From contig NZ_JAUTAL010000001.1 of NCBI RefSeq assembly GCF_030818575.1, positions 2,480,001 through 2,544,000 on the forward strand: a stretch of 64,000 nt of DNA, written 5' to 3'. The notes beneath the pieces were generated by a model, which was not told the origin of the DNA, ran no database searches, and worked only from the letters and a program-made list of their open reading frames with translations. Numbering within the stretch: the first letter of the stretch is position 1; every line of letters starts with the position of its first letter. The position numbers and the translations under genes were made by a program. Source of the stretch: Chryseobacterium camelliae. Its GTDB lineage: Bacteria; Bacteroidota; Bacteroidia; Flavobacteriales; Weeksellaceae. This document shows, piece by piece, positions 1 to 10,314 of the stretch.

Positions 1-46
1 CTTCGACCATCAATAACAGTGAAAATAGTATTATGATTTTTCTCAT
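1..46 (-). CDS. Start of a signal-peptide protein, cut by the window edge; possible immunity gene for the RHS lipase
   Basis: Only the first 15 codons are inside the window. The reading is Met-Arg-Lys followed by a hydrophobic run (MRKIIILFSLLLMVE), which is what the start of a signal peptide or lipoprotein leader looks like. The ATG lies one base after the stop codon of the RHS-lipase gene, so the two genes are almost certainly co-transcribed and translationally close. In polymorphic toxin loci the gene directly behind the toxin is normally its immunity gene, and an exported product would fit a lipase that attacks membranes from the periplasm. That role is inferred from position only; the body of the protein is not visible. 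Confidence 0.55.
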   Translation of the reverse strand, partial: MRKIIILFSLLLMVE

Positions 47-47
47 T

Positions 48-3000
48 TTATTTTTTGTATTTATCTGGGCTAATACCAAATTCTTTTAGTATATTGTCCA
101 TACTATGACCATTGTAAAAGGACCCTTTAGTAGTCGGCAAGATATAATGTCTTTTTCCATTTACGTTTGGCATCAAATAGTTATTATCTTGTATATTATT
201 AAGTGGATCTGTTGTCATTATATAAGCATCTATTTTTCCTTCTGTCCTGAAGGCTGCTGTAAATCCCCCAAACCAACCTTTCATATCAGAATTATTTTGC
301 CCATTCAGATACTTTGTAGCTATTCCCACACCTGCAGCATTAAAGGTTATAGCTTCTCTTCTTGTAAGATTTGAATTAAGTGCAGCAAGACCACCTCCTA
401 ATGAATGACCAGTGTAAGAAAGCTCCATATCTCCTAACTCATTTGACAGTGTAGTAGCATTTTTAGCAGATAAAGAATATTGACTTGATGCACCTAATGG
501 TTGCGATACATCTGCAAGACCATCTTTAGCCAAATCTTCTGTACCAGCTGTTGCGTAAGTATATTCTGTTACTTTTCCATTTACTACTCTTTCATAGACC
601 TGAGATTTAAACCCTGACTTTTGATTTTCTAATGTAATTCCAAAATCTTTTTTAGAAACTCTCCAGCCACCAATCAGAATATTATCTTTTTTGTCACCAT
701 AAACATGTGCAGCCATTGCAGCAGCTTCCTTAGGTGTAGGCTTATAAGGCTCTCTACCATCTGGATCAGTAAAGATTATTGGATTGTTAAATGTATAAGC
801 ATACGGACTCCAACTCGGATACTTCTCCGCTAGCGGATCCACCCCATACCAGATGCTCAACCTAGGATTATAATACCTTGCGCCATAGTAATAAAGAGCG
901 GTTTCGCTGTCTAATTCTTTTGCATTAAACTTATACGGGTTGCTGTATTTTCCGGCTACCTGCTGCTCAATCAACGTTTCCCCGAAAGGTAAATTTACAA
1001 AAAACTGCGTTGCCTCACCATTGTCATCCGTCACAAATGTCGCGGTTCCCAAATGATCCCCATGAAGGTAATACAGGCCATTCTGAGCCGCACTGGCTTT
1101 CAGTTCCGTATCAATGCTCCGCATATCCAGGCCGGCCTTTTCAGCATAATGTTTGAAATCTGCTTCAGAATCCGGCTCAGGGTCCTGGCTTTTACCGTTG
1201 GATGAAGCATCAGCCGCTTTGTTAATTTGTCCGGAATTATCGGAAAGGCGGCTGGCTATCCTCTCGCTGCCGGCATAATAATGCTTGGTGTACTTACCGT
1301 CAGATGTTACTACCATGAACGGATTCAGATAAATAGAATAGGCGTTCAGCACCATAGATCCGTCTACCAGCGCCCCGTTCTGATACAATTTGGCCTGCTC
1401 ACCCAGGGTGTATTTTATAGCACGATCTCCTTTGTCATCATACGCATAATACTGGTACACCCCGGCTTCATCAGAATAAAATGCTTTCATACGGTCTTCC
1501 TCATCCCAGTACATAAACTTGTTGCTGTCCGGTAAAATATCTACCCCGGGATTGCCATTGTGATCATATTTGAACTGATTGTCTATACCGGTAGCCTGAT
1601 CTGTAATCCTTCCCACCTTATGCGTACCGCTTACATAACTGTAATCGTTATCGTACGTATTTAAAGGATCCGTATTGCCCTGATTGCTTACACTCTGCCG
1701 TTTTTTAACAATCCCGCTGGTAGCATTATATTCCATTGACAGGTCAAAACTGGCATTGATGCTGTTCGGGTCCGGATGCTGGTCCTTGATGCTTTTCTGT
1801 ACCATTCCCTGTGAAGAGGTTAAACGGTTCAGTGAATCATACCGGTAGGAAAAATCGTATCCTCCGCCAAGCTGATTGGGCGTTATTGTACTGCCATTGG
1901 CAATCCTTACAATATTTCCTACGAGATCATATTCATAATTGTTATCCAGAAATACGGCATAATTATCTTTCTTAAGGATGCTGTTCTGCAAAAGCCTCCT
2001 CGATGGGTTGTAGATATAGGATGAATACGTTCCGTTACCGTTCATGACTTTGGTACGCTGCCCGTACTCGTCATACTGAATAACGCTGATATAATCCCCG
2101 AACTGGTTGCTGGCCATCCTTTTAAGGTTACCGCCGAGGTCATAGGAATACTGTATCGACTCCGTATCGGCATACCTCATCGATAACAGCCTGTTCCAGC
2201 TGTCATATTCATAGCTCGTGGTAAAAGTCACCGTCGGGATATTATAACCGGAAATTGTCCTTCTTTCAGCGATTAATTCCCCCATATTCCCATAAAAGTA
2301 ATCCGTATCACCCGTACCGTCTGATTTTCGGGCTACCCTTCCGGTAGAAAACCCTGAAGTCCCGTACTGATAGGTCACATTATTAGGGTTGGCACTTCCG
2401 TCAGGCAGATTAGGATAATTGATATTCATCAGCCTGTTCCCATTGTACCGGTATGTTATATAAGTCTGAGACATCCCTGAATTGGCAAGGTTGGAAGTCG
2501 TTTTTCCGGTAAGGTGGCCGGCAGCATCATACAGATAGGCATTGGTTCCATGATCCGGATGTTCTTCCCGAATCCTTCTTCCGCCCAGGTCATAAAAATA
2601 GCTGGTCGTAATGTTTTCAGGATCCACAACAGACGTGAGTTCCCCGGCACCGTTATAATTATACCTGGTGGTAAGCGCCTGGTTTCCGATGAAATTATTG
2701 GTCCTTACGGTCCTGCCTTCTGCATTGGCAAAAGTTTCGGCTCTCTGCTGTACAGACTGATTCTGCATCTGCAGGATGATATGCTTAAACATTCCGTTAT
2801 CTATGGCATACTGGTTCTCAGTAAGGTTTCCGTCTTCATCAAAATCATAAATCACCCGGTCCAGAGCATCATACTGGCGTGAAGTAAAGTACTGCGCGGT
2901 GGTTAGTTTTATACTTTTATTGACTGCCGTATCCTTATTCTCAAAGGTAGGATGATACTGTTTGACAGGCCTTCCCAGCGCATCGTACAGAACAATGCCG

Positions 3001-6000
3001 GATACGGACATTTTTTCGTCACCAGCCATTTCTATATCCTTCTTAACCTGTACGGTTTTGCCCGTAAAGTCGGAAAGGCTTATCGTTTCAATCGGATTAT
3101 TCTGATGAAGCGGATCATAGTTCTGCGTTACGGCACCGTACAGGTTAGGCTGCGTATTTCCTATCGTAATGGGAGAATTGAAGTAACTATACTGGACGGT
3201 ATACTGAGACACACCTGCTTCTTTTGGTCCCAGGACAGTCGTTATACGGCCCATAGCATCATAGGAATACTTTATTTTGCTTCCGCCGGTATCTGTGGCT
3301 TCCAGCACAGCATCCCATTTAGGATCGTACGTTGCGGAAGAAACTACCTGGAAACTATCGGTCACTTTCAGCACATATTTTCCGGATGCATCGTAATCAT
3401 AGGTTAAAGCATATCCGGTAGGATAGGTGATGGTTTTGATATTTCCAAAAGTGTCATACGTTAAATCAGTAGAGGCTGTTGTGCCAGAGGACGTCAGCGC
3501 AACATTCACCTGACTGATATCACCGTTGTTTTGGTTAATCTGGGTATTTCTCTGGCGGATCAGGTTGTTGGAACCATCAAATACCCTGATTTCCGCCGGT
3601 ACATCTAAAATATTAGCATTTAGTAAGGTGCTATAATTATGGTATGAAATTGCCGATGAATAATTTCCTGCCGGGACATTACTGGTATATGCATAATTGA
3701 TTAGCTGGCCTCTGTTATTGTATGCCATTGATGTAGACGTAGAGAGCGAAACCCCATTTTCATAGGTCGTCTGTGTACCACCAACAGGCAATATCCAGGC
3801 AAGCCTGTTACCTTCTTTGCCTCCGACATCATATGTTTCGAATTGTGAGGATGGAATTTCTGTAATCTGACTGTAATTATTACTGTAATTATACATCTTA
3901 TACAGATGATCTGAACTGTTGCTGAGCACACCGGCAGGAAAGACTTCACTCCTCCTTATCAGTCCGCTATTAAAATAAGTAGTATTATAAAAGGTCTGCA
4001 CTGACCGTCTGTATACACTGCTTCCGTTCATTTCCTCAGCAATTACTTTTTCAAACCCATAAACCGTTCTTTCCCTGCGGTCATACCGGGAATTTTCATA
4101 GCTGAAACGGGTCACCCTGTCCTTATCTGCTGTAGCTTGGGTATAAGTAGATGAAGTAACGTCAGGATTAAGCACCTTCACTTCGCTCATCACCCATTTT
4201 GAATGAGGGTCATTGTAGGTAGGAGCAGAAAATTTATAATCTATGGTGAACGTGCCTTTTGTACTCAACTCAGTTACCTTTGCAAGCTTGTTGGTCCTTC
4301 CTATCCTGGAATAATTAACCTGAAGTCCATTACCGTTATTGATGACCAGATCCGGATATCCATCACCATTGACATCACGCAGCCCTTTGTTGATTTCTGA
4401 GATAGAGGTTCCCAAAGTCCCGCTCATATCTGATCCTGCCCTGAAATATAAGAGCGTGATCCCGAATATCGTGATCATCGGTGCATTCACATAAAACCCT
4501 CCATTCAGGGTTAATGCACCGTTATATGTTTTACTTTCGTTCCCATAATCTATGAGTGATCCTACTTTTGAAAGAGGGGTTCCCGGTGCGAACTTATTCC
4601 CCATATTATAGTTTACCTGGGTATTGCCATTATTATCAACAGTAATAAGATCTGCCAATCCGTCGCCATTAATATCCTGGAAGGTCCTTTTCCCCGTACC
4701 GCTGGATGCTGACGCACTTACATTTCCTGACACCCCCCATCCGGAACTGAATGTCGTTCCCTGGGAAATCAATCCGGAAAGCCCGCCACCAATACTTGCA
4801 GAGACAGAACCTACCGGTTTTGAGACATTGGTATCAAGTCCCGGATAGGTTTCATAGGGGTTATTGACCAATCCTGTTCCGTAATTCAGCTTGTATTTAA
4901 AATCAGACCCGTCCTTTTCAACACGATCTACCAGTCCATCGCCATTAATATCTGCCCAAAACTTGTTTCCTTTTTCGTACGAATCCGGATAATCTGAATA
5001 CCCTAATCCTCCTGACCAGGCTGTCGACTCATCACCTTTGGCATCAGAATCTTTATTACTGATCATCCTTCCAACGGTTTTTACTGCCGTGTTGGAAAAG
5101 GCAACCGTATTTGTTCTTTGAAAACTGTCATTATCTGAGATAGGAGAATCGCCATTGTTCTCAAGGTTCCTGCCTAAAGCAGGCTGAAGACCGCCCAATG
5201 CATTGGTAAGCTGTGCCTGATCACGGTAAAGGATATCAGGATACCCGTCCCCATTAACATCAAAGAAATCCTGTGTATTGATATTTCCGTACCCTCTAAG
5301 CTGGGAAACAGAGTGAGAAATTACAGTGAGACCCGCACCCCAGTTGGTAGTTTTTGCCTTGCTTTTTTGCTTTTTCTCTATGGCATACATTTCTGTATTT
5401 AAATCCCCCTGTAATTCCGTATCCGGTTCATCCGGATCGTCATTAACAAAAAACGGAGTGATGCTTTCTTCATCCCGGAAGCTGGCTGCCATTGAATATT
5501 GTTCCGTGAAAAGATTGTTCACCCATTTTTCAGTAGATGCACTTCCATTTTTTACATAATAAGTGATCAGAGGAACAATAGGATTAAATCCTGCCATGAT
5601 ATTGGTATTGGCTATATTCTGAAAATTATTCTGAATAATGTCGCCTACACACTCAGTATATTCATTTTGATCCGTGATACCTGAGCAAGAAGAGTAATCG
5701 TAATTAAACTGTGAGAACGGGGCATCCAGGAAATCACTGTTGATCAACGCTCCGTACTGGTCTTTCGGAGTATCCGGGTTCAAAGTATAATCCGGACCAT
5801 TAGATGCTACCGGAGCTGTTGGCGGTTCATCCTTAGGGTCAGGTGGCGACATCGGATTCTGTCCTTGCTTAACATCTTTCTTTTCATTGTATACAAACTG
5901 CCCCCAGTTGTGATATACGGCACTTATTCCGTTAAACTCTCCCGTATTCACAGAAGTTTCTGAAGTCGATCCTGCAAGCTGGAAAGAGGATCCGTAGTAT

Positions 6001-9000
6001 ACGTTAAATACCTGATCCTGAAGCTGAGCGCGCAATGATTCATAAGCCGCGCGGTCCATTGGTGTATTGCAGAATACCAGTATGTTGATCTTATCCTGAA
6101 GCTGCACAGACTGATACGGATCGCCTGTAAAAAAGAGGATTGGATCAAGCCCGTTGATTGCAGATCCGCTTATAGTTGTTTCAGTAATTCCGGCATTTGT
6201 GATTCCGACTTTTCTCTTGCCCACCACAAGGCCGTTCTTTTTGATGATGTAGGTAAAATTACCGCTCAATGAAGGTGAAAAACCGATGTTCTTGTTAACC
6301 GATATTGAATAATCATTGTTTCCCTGAGGCAGATTACTGAGGTTTGACACGTGGAATTTCGGTTTAAAATCCGTAATATAATACGATGGATATTCTGCAA
6401 CATCATAAGCGGATGTCTGGGTCTGACCGTTATTTACTTTAATATTTTTCCATTCCAGTTCTTTATTCATGTAAGAATCTGACAGCACGGAGAATTTGAG
6501 ATGCCATCCTCCCGGAACTCCTAAAGGAGCATTGAAATTAAGACTGACATCCTGTATGGATACAGGACCTGTTGTCTGTCCGTATGTTTTGGTATACAAC
6601 ACCTTAATATCCGTTGCAGGGTCTACAATATCTTCTTTAGATAAAGTGATCTGATACGTTACATCATCCCTCAGCTGAGAAACTGTAAATGCGGGAACTT
6701 CTATACTATGCGTACCTGATCCTGAAAATTTAAGTGTCTTGGTAAGATTGTTCAGCAGGAATTTCTGTTGATACTCCAGTGCGTTCGGCTGGAAACCATC
6801 CTGCTCTTCTTCCATTGAATCCCCGATATTATACCCCAAATTATCAACATATTGTATTTTGGGAGTGGTGTTGACCACATAATTCGTCCCTTTCTTTTTG
6901 TGCAGCCTGAAATACACTTTATCTCCCGATTTCACTGCGATTCTGTCTGAATGGCTTATTCCAAGCGGTGTTGAAGGATAATCATTGTAGTGTTCAAGAT
7001 ATACTGAAACAGGTGCGCTATTACCAGTAAGCGTAGTAAGAAAAAGCCTGCCATTCTTTGGCATATTAAACGGATCTTTCATCTCTACTGAATAAACAGC
7101 GGTTGCCTCTTTTAGAGGGTCTGCCATAGAAATCTGATCCGAAATCTTAATGAATCCCGCTTTCGGAGCAATCCAGACTTTTACGACATCGTTTTTTGCT
7201 TTTACGGGTTCTTCGCCGTCATCATCATCGTCATCTTCCTCCGGCTCCGTATAAGGTACAGCAACATTTCCTTTAAGCACCATATTTTCAGTCATATCAC
7301 TGGTCGTTACCATTTCAGGCTGCCCATTATCTTTAATATGGTTAAACCATACTTTGTTATCCTTAACAATATCCGGCAGGCCATCTGAATTGGCATCAAT
7401 AAGATATACAGGAGTAACAGATTTACTCTTAGACCAGCTTTTGGTAAAATCAAATCCCATTTTCCACCAGTTAAACAACACGGTGCCGCCAGTAGTAAAG
7501 GTGCTTCCTGTGGTCCTGGAGAAATTACTTTTTAAGTTTAAAATATTCTGTTCGGCGGAAGTAAACTGAAGATTACCATTACCATCGAGGCTTCCCGGAA
7601 TAATCTTAAGCCCATTGTCCCCGTTTCTTTTACGATAAAGAATATCTGTAATACCGTCGCCGTTGAAATCTATGAGTTCGATACCTTTTTTTACATCGGG
7701 ATAAGATTCCCCAAGAAATCCGCTCACCATAAAATTCTTATCCCCGGTTTTATGCGGCCTTAAAAGACCGAATCCAATTCCTGCACGCAGGGACCAGCCC
7801 CATTCGAAATTATGGTCGGCACTGATCTTAGAAGGTGTGAGGGCACTGCTTACAGCTCCCGAAAATGCATCCGGAGTTGGTGCCTGAACATTCTGGTCAG
7901 CAGAAAAAAGAGCATTCCCTATATCATTGTGATATTCCAGCTGATAATTAACACCTGGACCCTTGATGGATTGTAATAACGTTTTGTAAAAAGCTCCGGT
8001 TTGGTAGGAAAAAGTATAGTTTTTTACTATGCCGTTAAGCGATGCCGACGTATCGTTGTAATTTACCGTAATATTATCCAGACGGGCTGTTTCTACTCTT
8101 TTCACCCCTTCTTTGGCACTGATTGAATAGTCCGGCCTGGAAGCATCCTTATAACTGAAAGATACGGAATAAGGTCCGTCATTATCATTTCTTCCGGTGT
8201 ATGTAATCCGCTCTATATGGAATTGCCGCCCGTTGGCAAGGTTTAAATTATCCCCGGTTACGGGATATTGACCTGCCTGCAGTATTTTATTGTCATAATA
8301 GTATTTGATATTATTATCATGAACATCTATTTCTTTAGTAATTCCCCATTGTACAATCTGTCCCTGATCAGTTTTTACAACTGCATTGTTATTTACAGAC
8401 ATTCCGTCGCCGCCATAATATCTTTTGGTACCATCCGTATCGGTAATGATCCAGGTATAGGAGGTTGGTGAGCTGCCATATCTTTCAATTCTGGTAAATC
8501 CGTTATTTTTCCTCAGATAGAAATTCTTTTTACCTGAAGTATTCCTAGCCTGTCTTGTAACATCCAGCACACCATTTCCATTGATATGCCTGTGCGGAAG
8601 GTACCCCCCTTCATAAACCAACATTTCTCCATCCAGCAGATAAAGTTCGGTTTCATAATTAGGATCAAAGCCGGGAGTGCCCCAACGTGTATCTAATGTT
8701 ATCCCGGAAACCCCGGAAATACTCCAACCTTCTCCCATTACGCCATTACCGTTACTGCTGTTATAAGATATTGCGAGGTTAGGCTGCATCCCATGAACAC
8801 CCGAAGGCATAACAATTGGATAGCTCATAGAAGCGTCTCCTCTCTGATTGGGTGAAGGTGGTGATAATAATTGCACTCCTGCTACAGGATCAGCAGCCTT
8901 CAGCCCACTGATACTCGTAGGTGCAAATGCATTGAGCTGCGGAGATTCGGGTACAGAAATAACACCATTGATGTAATCTGTATTTCCATCACCTTCAACA

Positions 9001-9557
9001 GTTACGGTTTTAGTCTTACTATCAACTGCTGAGGCTTTTTCAATCACCCATTGTTTCCTGGCATAATCAAAATAAAATACTTTGATATCTTTTGGTGAAA
9101 CAAGCCCTAAACGTTTCTCATCATAGGGCATGGTAAGCTTTACTTTTTTGTTTAGTTTGCCTGAGACTACGGATAGTCTGTAAGCGGAGTTCCCAAGAGT
9201 CACATTTTTCAAACCTTGTGATGTAGCCGGAAAATCTTTAGACCTTAATTTTAAAAGCTCAATGCGGGCAGCCTCGGAAGTCCCCTTTTCAATGTTCAAA
9301 TTCATGCCCTCATATGCTATACTAAGCTCATCACCTTCAGAGATATTAATATCTTTCGCCTTATAGTAGTCGGCATTGAATGTTTTAAAAGATTTTGATT
9401 CAGAAGGAAATTTGTATGAAGTTTCAATACCATTCTCACCAATCAGAAATGAACCTTTGGTTTGATCTGATTCTGAAAGCTGAATTATATTTTTCAAATT
9501 CACCGTTAAGGACCGGTATCTGCTCATTATTAACACTGATATTCTTGTCGATAGCAT
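48..9557 (-). CDS. SpvB / FG-GAP / RHS-repeat polymorphic toxin with C-terminal class-3 lipase domain (N-terminus split off by a frameshift)
   Basis: This 3169-residue open frame has the layout of TcB/TcC-like RHS toxins. An SpvB-like region lies near residues 210-310. At least six FG-GAP/VCBS calcium-binding motifs of the type D-x-N-G-D-G-x-x-D follow, near residues 630, 725, 1435, 1540, 1630 and 1725. An acidic linker (EEDDDDDDGEE) lies near 770. YD/RHS repeats run from about 2030 to 2800, and the RHS core signature (YYGARYYNP, DPLAEKYPSW, then DPDGREP) ends near 2935. The last ~230 residues form a class-3 lipase-like domain with nucleophile elbow GHSLGG near 3052, a candidate Asp (TTDPLN) near 3116 and a candidate His (NGHSMDN) near 3150. 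In the family the RHS shell encloses the C-terminal toxin; here that is probably a phospholipase or lipase. The frame has no signal peptide because its natural N-terminus lies in the overlapping frame ending at 9436. DNA below about 780, coding for the lipase tail, is visibly A+T-richer than the RHS part. Confidence 0.85.
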   Translation of the reverse strand: MLSTRISVLIMSRYRSLTVNLKNIIQLSESDQTKGSFLIGENGIETSYKFPSESKSFKTFNADYYKAKDINISEGDELSIAYEGMNLNIEKGTSEAARIELLKLRSKDFPATSQGLKNVTLGNSAYRLSVVSGKLNKKVKLTMPYDEKRLGLVSPKDIKVFYFDYARKQWVIEKASAVDSKTKTVTVEGDGNTDYINGVISVPESPQLNAFAPTSISGLKAADPVAGVQLLSPPSPNQRGDASMSYPIVMPSGVHGMQPNLAISYNSSNGNGVMGEGWSISGVSGITLDTRWGTPGFDPNYETELYLLDGEMLVYEGGYLPHRHINGNGVLDVTRQARNTSGKKNFYLRKNNGFTRIERYGSSPTSYTWIITDTDGTKRYYGGDGMSVNNNAVVKTDQGQIVQWGITKEIDVHDNNIKYYYDNKILQAGQYPVTGDNLNLANGRQFHIERITYTGRNDNDGPYSVSFSYKDASRPDYSISAKEGVKRVETARLDNITVNYNDTSASLNGIVKNYTFSYQTGAFYKTLLQSIKGPGVNYQLEYHNDIGNALFSADQNVQAPTPDAFSGAVSSALTPSKISADHNFEWGWSLRAGIGFGLLRPHKTGDKNFMVSGFLGESYPDVKKGIELIDFNGDGITDILYRKRNGDNGLKIIPGSLDGNGNLQFTSAEQNILNLKSNFSRTTGSTFTTGGTVLFNWWKMGFDFTKSWSKSKSVTPVYLIDANSDGLPDIVKDNKVWFNHIKDNGQPEMVTTSDMTENMVLKGNVAVPYTEPEEDDDDDDGEEPVKAKNDVVKVWIAPKAGFIKISDQISMADPLKEATAVYSVEMKDPFNMPKNGRLFLTTLTGNSAPVSVYLEHYNDYPSTPLGISHSDRIAVKSGDKVYFRLHKKKGTNYVVNTTPKIQYVDNLGYNIGDSMEEEQDGFQPNALEYQQKFLLNNLTKTLKFSGSGTHSIEVPAFTVSQLRDDVTYQITLSKEDIVDPATDIKVLYTKTYGQTTGPVSIQDVSLNFNAPLGVPGGWHLKFSVLSDSYMNKELEWKNIKVNNGQTQTSAYDVAEYPSYYITDFKPKFHVSNLSNLPQGNNDYSISVNKNIGFSPSLSGNFTYIIKKNGLVVGKRKVGITNAGITETTISGSAINGLDPILFFTGDPYQSVQLQDKINILVFCNTPMDRAAYESLRAQLQDQVFNVYYGSSFQLAGSTSETSVNTGEFNGISAVYHNWGQFVYNEKKDVKQGQNPMSPPDPKDEPPTAPVASNGPDYTLNPDTPKDQYGALINSDFLDAPFSQFNYDYSSCSGITDQNEYTECVGDIIQNNFQNIANTNIMAGFNPIVPLITYYVKNGSASTEKWVNNLFTEQYSMAASFRDEESITPFFVNDDPDEPDTELQGDLNTEMYAIEKKQKSKAKTTNWGAGLTVISHSVSQLRGYGNINTQDFFDVNGDGYPDILYRDQAQLTNALGGLQPALGRNLENNGDSPISDNDSFQRTNTVAFSNTAVKTVGRMISNKDSDAKGDESTAWSGGLGYSDYPDSYEKGNKFWADINGDGLVDRVEKDGSDFKYKLNYGTGLVNNPYETYPGLDTNVSKPVGSVSASIGGGLSGLISQGTTFSSGWGVSGNVSASASSGTGKRTFQDINGDGLADLITVDNNGNTQVNYNMGNKFAPGTPLSKVGSLIDYGNESKTYNGALTLNGGFYVNAPMITIFGITLLYFRAGSDMSGTLGTSISEINKGLRDVNGDGYPDLVINNGNGLQVNYSRIGRTNKLAKVTELSTKGTFTIDYKFSAPTYNDPHSKWVMSEVKVLNPDVTSSTYTQATADKDRVTRFSYENSRYDRRERTVYGFEKVIAEEMNGSSVYRRSVQTFYNTTYFNSGLIRRSEVFPAGVLSNSSDHLYKMYNYSNNYSQITEIPSSQFETYDVGGKEGNRLAWILPVGGTQTTYENGVSLSTSTSMAYNNRGQLINYAYTSNVPAGNYSSAISYHNYSTLLNANILDVPAEIRVFDGSNNLIRQRNTQINQNNGDISQVNVALTSSGTTASTDLTYDTFGNIKTITYPTGYALTYDYDASGKYVLKVTDSFQVVSSATYDPKWDAVLEATDTGGSKIKYSYDAMGRITTVLGPKEAGVSQYTVQYSYFNSPITIGNTQPNLYGAVTQNYDPLHQNNPIETISLSDFTGKTVQVKKDIEMAGDEKMSVSGIVLYDALGRPVKQYHPTFENKDTAVNKSIKLTTAQYFTSRQYDALDRVIYDFDEDGNLTENQYAIDNGMFKHIILQMQNQSVQQRAETFANAEGRTVRTNNFIGNQALTTRYNYNGAGELTSVVDPENITTSYFYDLGGRRIREEHPDHGTNAYLYDAAGHLTGKTTSNLANSGMSQTYITYRYNGNRLMNINYPNLPDGSANPNNVTYQYGTSGFSTGRVARKSDGTGDTDYFYGNMGELIAERRTISGYNIPTVTFTTSYEYDSWNRLLSMRYADTESIQYSYDLGGNLKRMASNQFGDYISVIQYDEYGQRTKVMNGNGTYSSYIYNPSRRLLQNSILKKDNYAVFLDNNYEYDLVGNIVRIANGSTITPNQLGGGYDFSYRYDSLNRLTSSQGMVQKSIKDQHPDPNSINASFDLSMEYNATSGIVKKRQSVSNQGNTDPLNTYDNDYSYVSGTHKVGRITDQATGIDNQFKYDHNGNPGVDILPDSNKFMYWDEEDRMKAFYSDEAGVYQYYAYDDKGDRAIKYTLGEQAKLYQNGALVDGSMVLNAYSIYLNPFMVVTSDGKYTKHYYAGSERIASRLSDNSGQINKAADASSNGKSQDPEPDSEADFKHYAEKAGLDMRSIDTELKASAAQNGLYYLHGDHLGTATFVTDDNGEATQFFVNLPFGETLIEQQVAGKYSNPYKFNAKELDSETALYYYGARYYNPRLSIWYGVDPLAEKYPSWSPYAYTFNNPIIFTDPDGREPYKPTPKEAAAMAAHVYGDKKDNILIGGWRVSKKDFGITLENQKSGFKSQVYERVVNGKVTEYTYATAGTEDLAKDGLADVSQPLGASSQYSLSAKNATTLSNELGDMELSYTGHSLGGGLAALNSNLTRREAITFNAAGVGIATKYLNGQNNSDMKGWFGGFTAAFRTEGKIDAYIMTTDPLNNIQDNNYLMPNVNGKRHYILPTTKGSFYNGHSMDNILKEFGISPDKYKK

Positions 9558-10305
9558 TGTTACCTTTTATATACAATCTGCCATCGGACAAAATTGTACT
9601 GATGTTGATATCAGACCTCTTTTGACCGGTCTCAAATACTATTTTTACATTTTTTACTTTATATTTAATGCCGTCTGATGGAGAGGTAAAAAGAATGGTA
9701 TTTATTCCTTTTATAATCTGCTCAGTACCGATAGCCTCTTTCTGATGACTCCACTGGGCATTCGGAACAATCATATTCCCTCCGATAGCAATATTCCTGT
9801 TGATAGACCTTGCTACCGACTGATGAGAAGCAAGTCCGAAAAGATCATATTCCAGATAAGCTTTGGTTTCCTTTCCTGTAAGCCCGGAAATATCTATGGT
9901 AAAGAAATTATCAGAAATGCGGTCTTCTTCCTTGTCCGAAAAAACCCCTATAGTTCCTTCTTTCTCCTTTGAAAAATAAGTATTGGCAGGGACTGAGATT
10001 GTATTTTGTGCATCAGATAGACCTACAGTCGTATTTTCAGATTCAGGCAGCGTGTTTTGTGAAGAAGATTTCCGAATGGTAAGATCTTTATCCTTATTCT
10101 GTGATTGACCTGAAAAGTTTTCATATCCGGCTTTTGCAGTTTCCTCCTTTTGAGGTATAAACCGGCTGATGAAATCCTTTTTGAAATTCCTGAATTTCTG
10201 TCTGTCTTCTTTAGTAAAGCCTGCAAAAGTAAGCATGCCTATAAGAAAGCAAATGAATAAACATGACTTCTTCGTGAAAGGAAGTCTGGTGCCTCTAATT
10301 TTCAT
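9436..10305 (-). CDS. N-terminal, signal-peptide-bearing segment of the SpvB/RHS toxin, separated by a +1 frameshift
   Basis: This 289-codon frame starts with a clear signal peptide (basic start, then CLFICFLIGMLTFAGF). It continues with a region that may be a beta-sandwich adhesin-like domain (LEYDLFGLASHQSVARSIN and following), and its last ~40 codons overlap the start of the 3169-residue frame. The sensible reading up to GEFEK continues in the other frame as IIQLSESDQTKG, so the switch lies at the A5 run of the coding strand (plus positions 9490-9494). From the ATG at 10305 to the stop at 48 there are 10258 bases, one more than a multiple of three, so removing one base gives a single ~3418-residue exported protein. 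I read it as the same gene, broken by mutation, slippage or a sequencing error. It starts 9 bases after the upstream T9SS gene, in one operon. Confidence 0.75.
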   Translation of the reverse strand: MKIRGTRLPFTKKSCLFICFLIGMLTFAGFTKEDRQKFRNFKKDFISRFIPQKEETAKAGYENFSGQSQNKDKDLTIRKSSSQNTLPESENTTVGLSDAQNTISVPANTYFSKEKEGTIGVFSDKEEDRISDNFFTIDISGLTGKETKAYLEYDLFGLASHQSVARSINRNIAIGGNMIVPNAQWSHQKEAIGTEQIIKGINTILFTSPSDGIKYKVKNVKIVFETGQKRSDINISTILSDGRLYIKGNNAIDKNISVNNEQIPVLNGEFEKYNSAFRIRSNQRFISDW

Positions 10306-10314
10306 GATATAGTT

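Noticed and set aside
1227..8471. Many open frames on the plus strand opposite the RHS gene
   Set aside because: They have low-complexity, Ile/Phe-rich translations without domains, typical of the antisense of a long repetitive gene.
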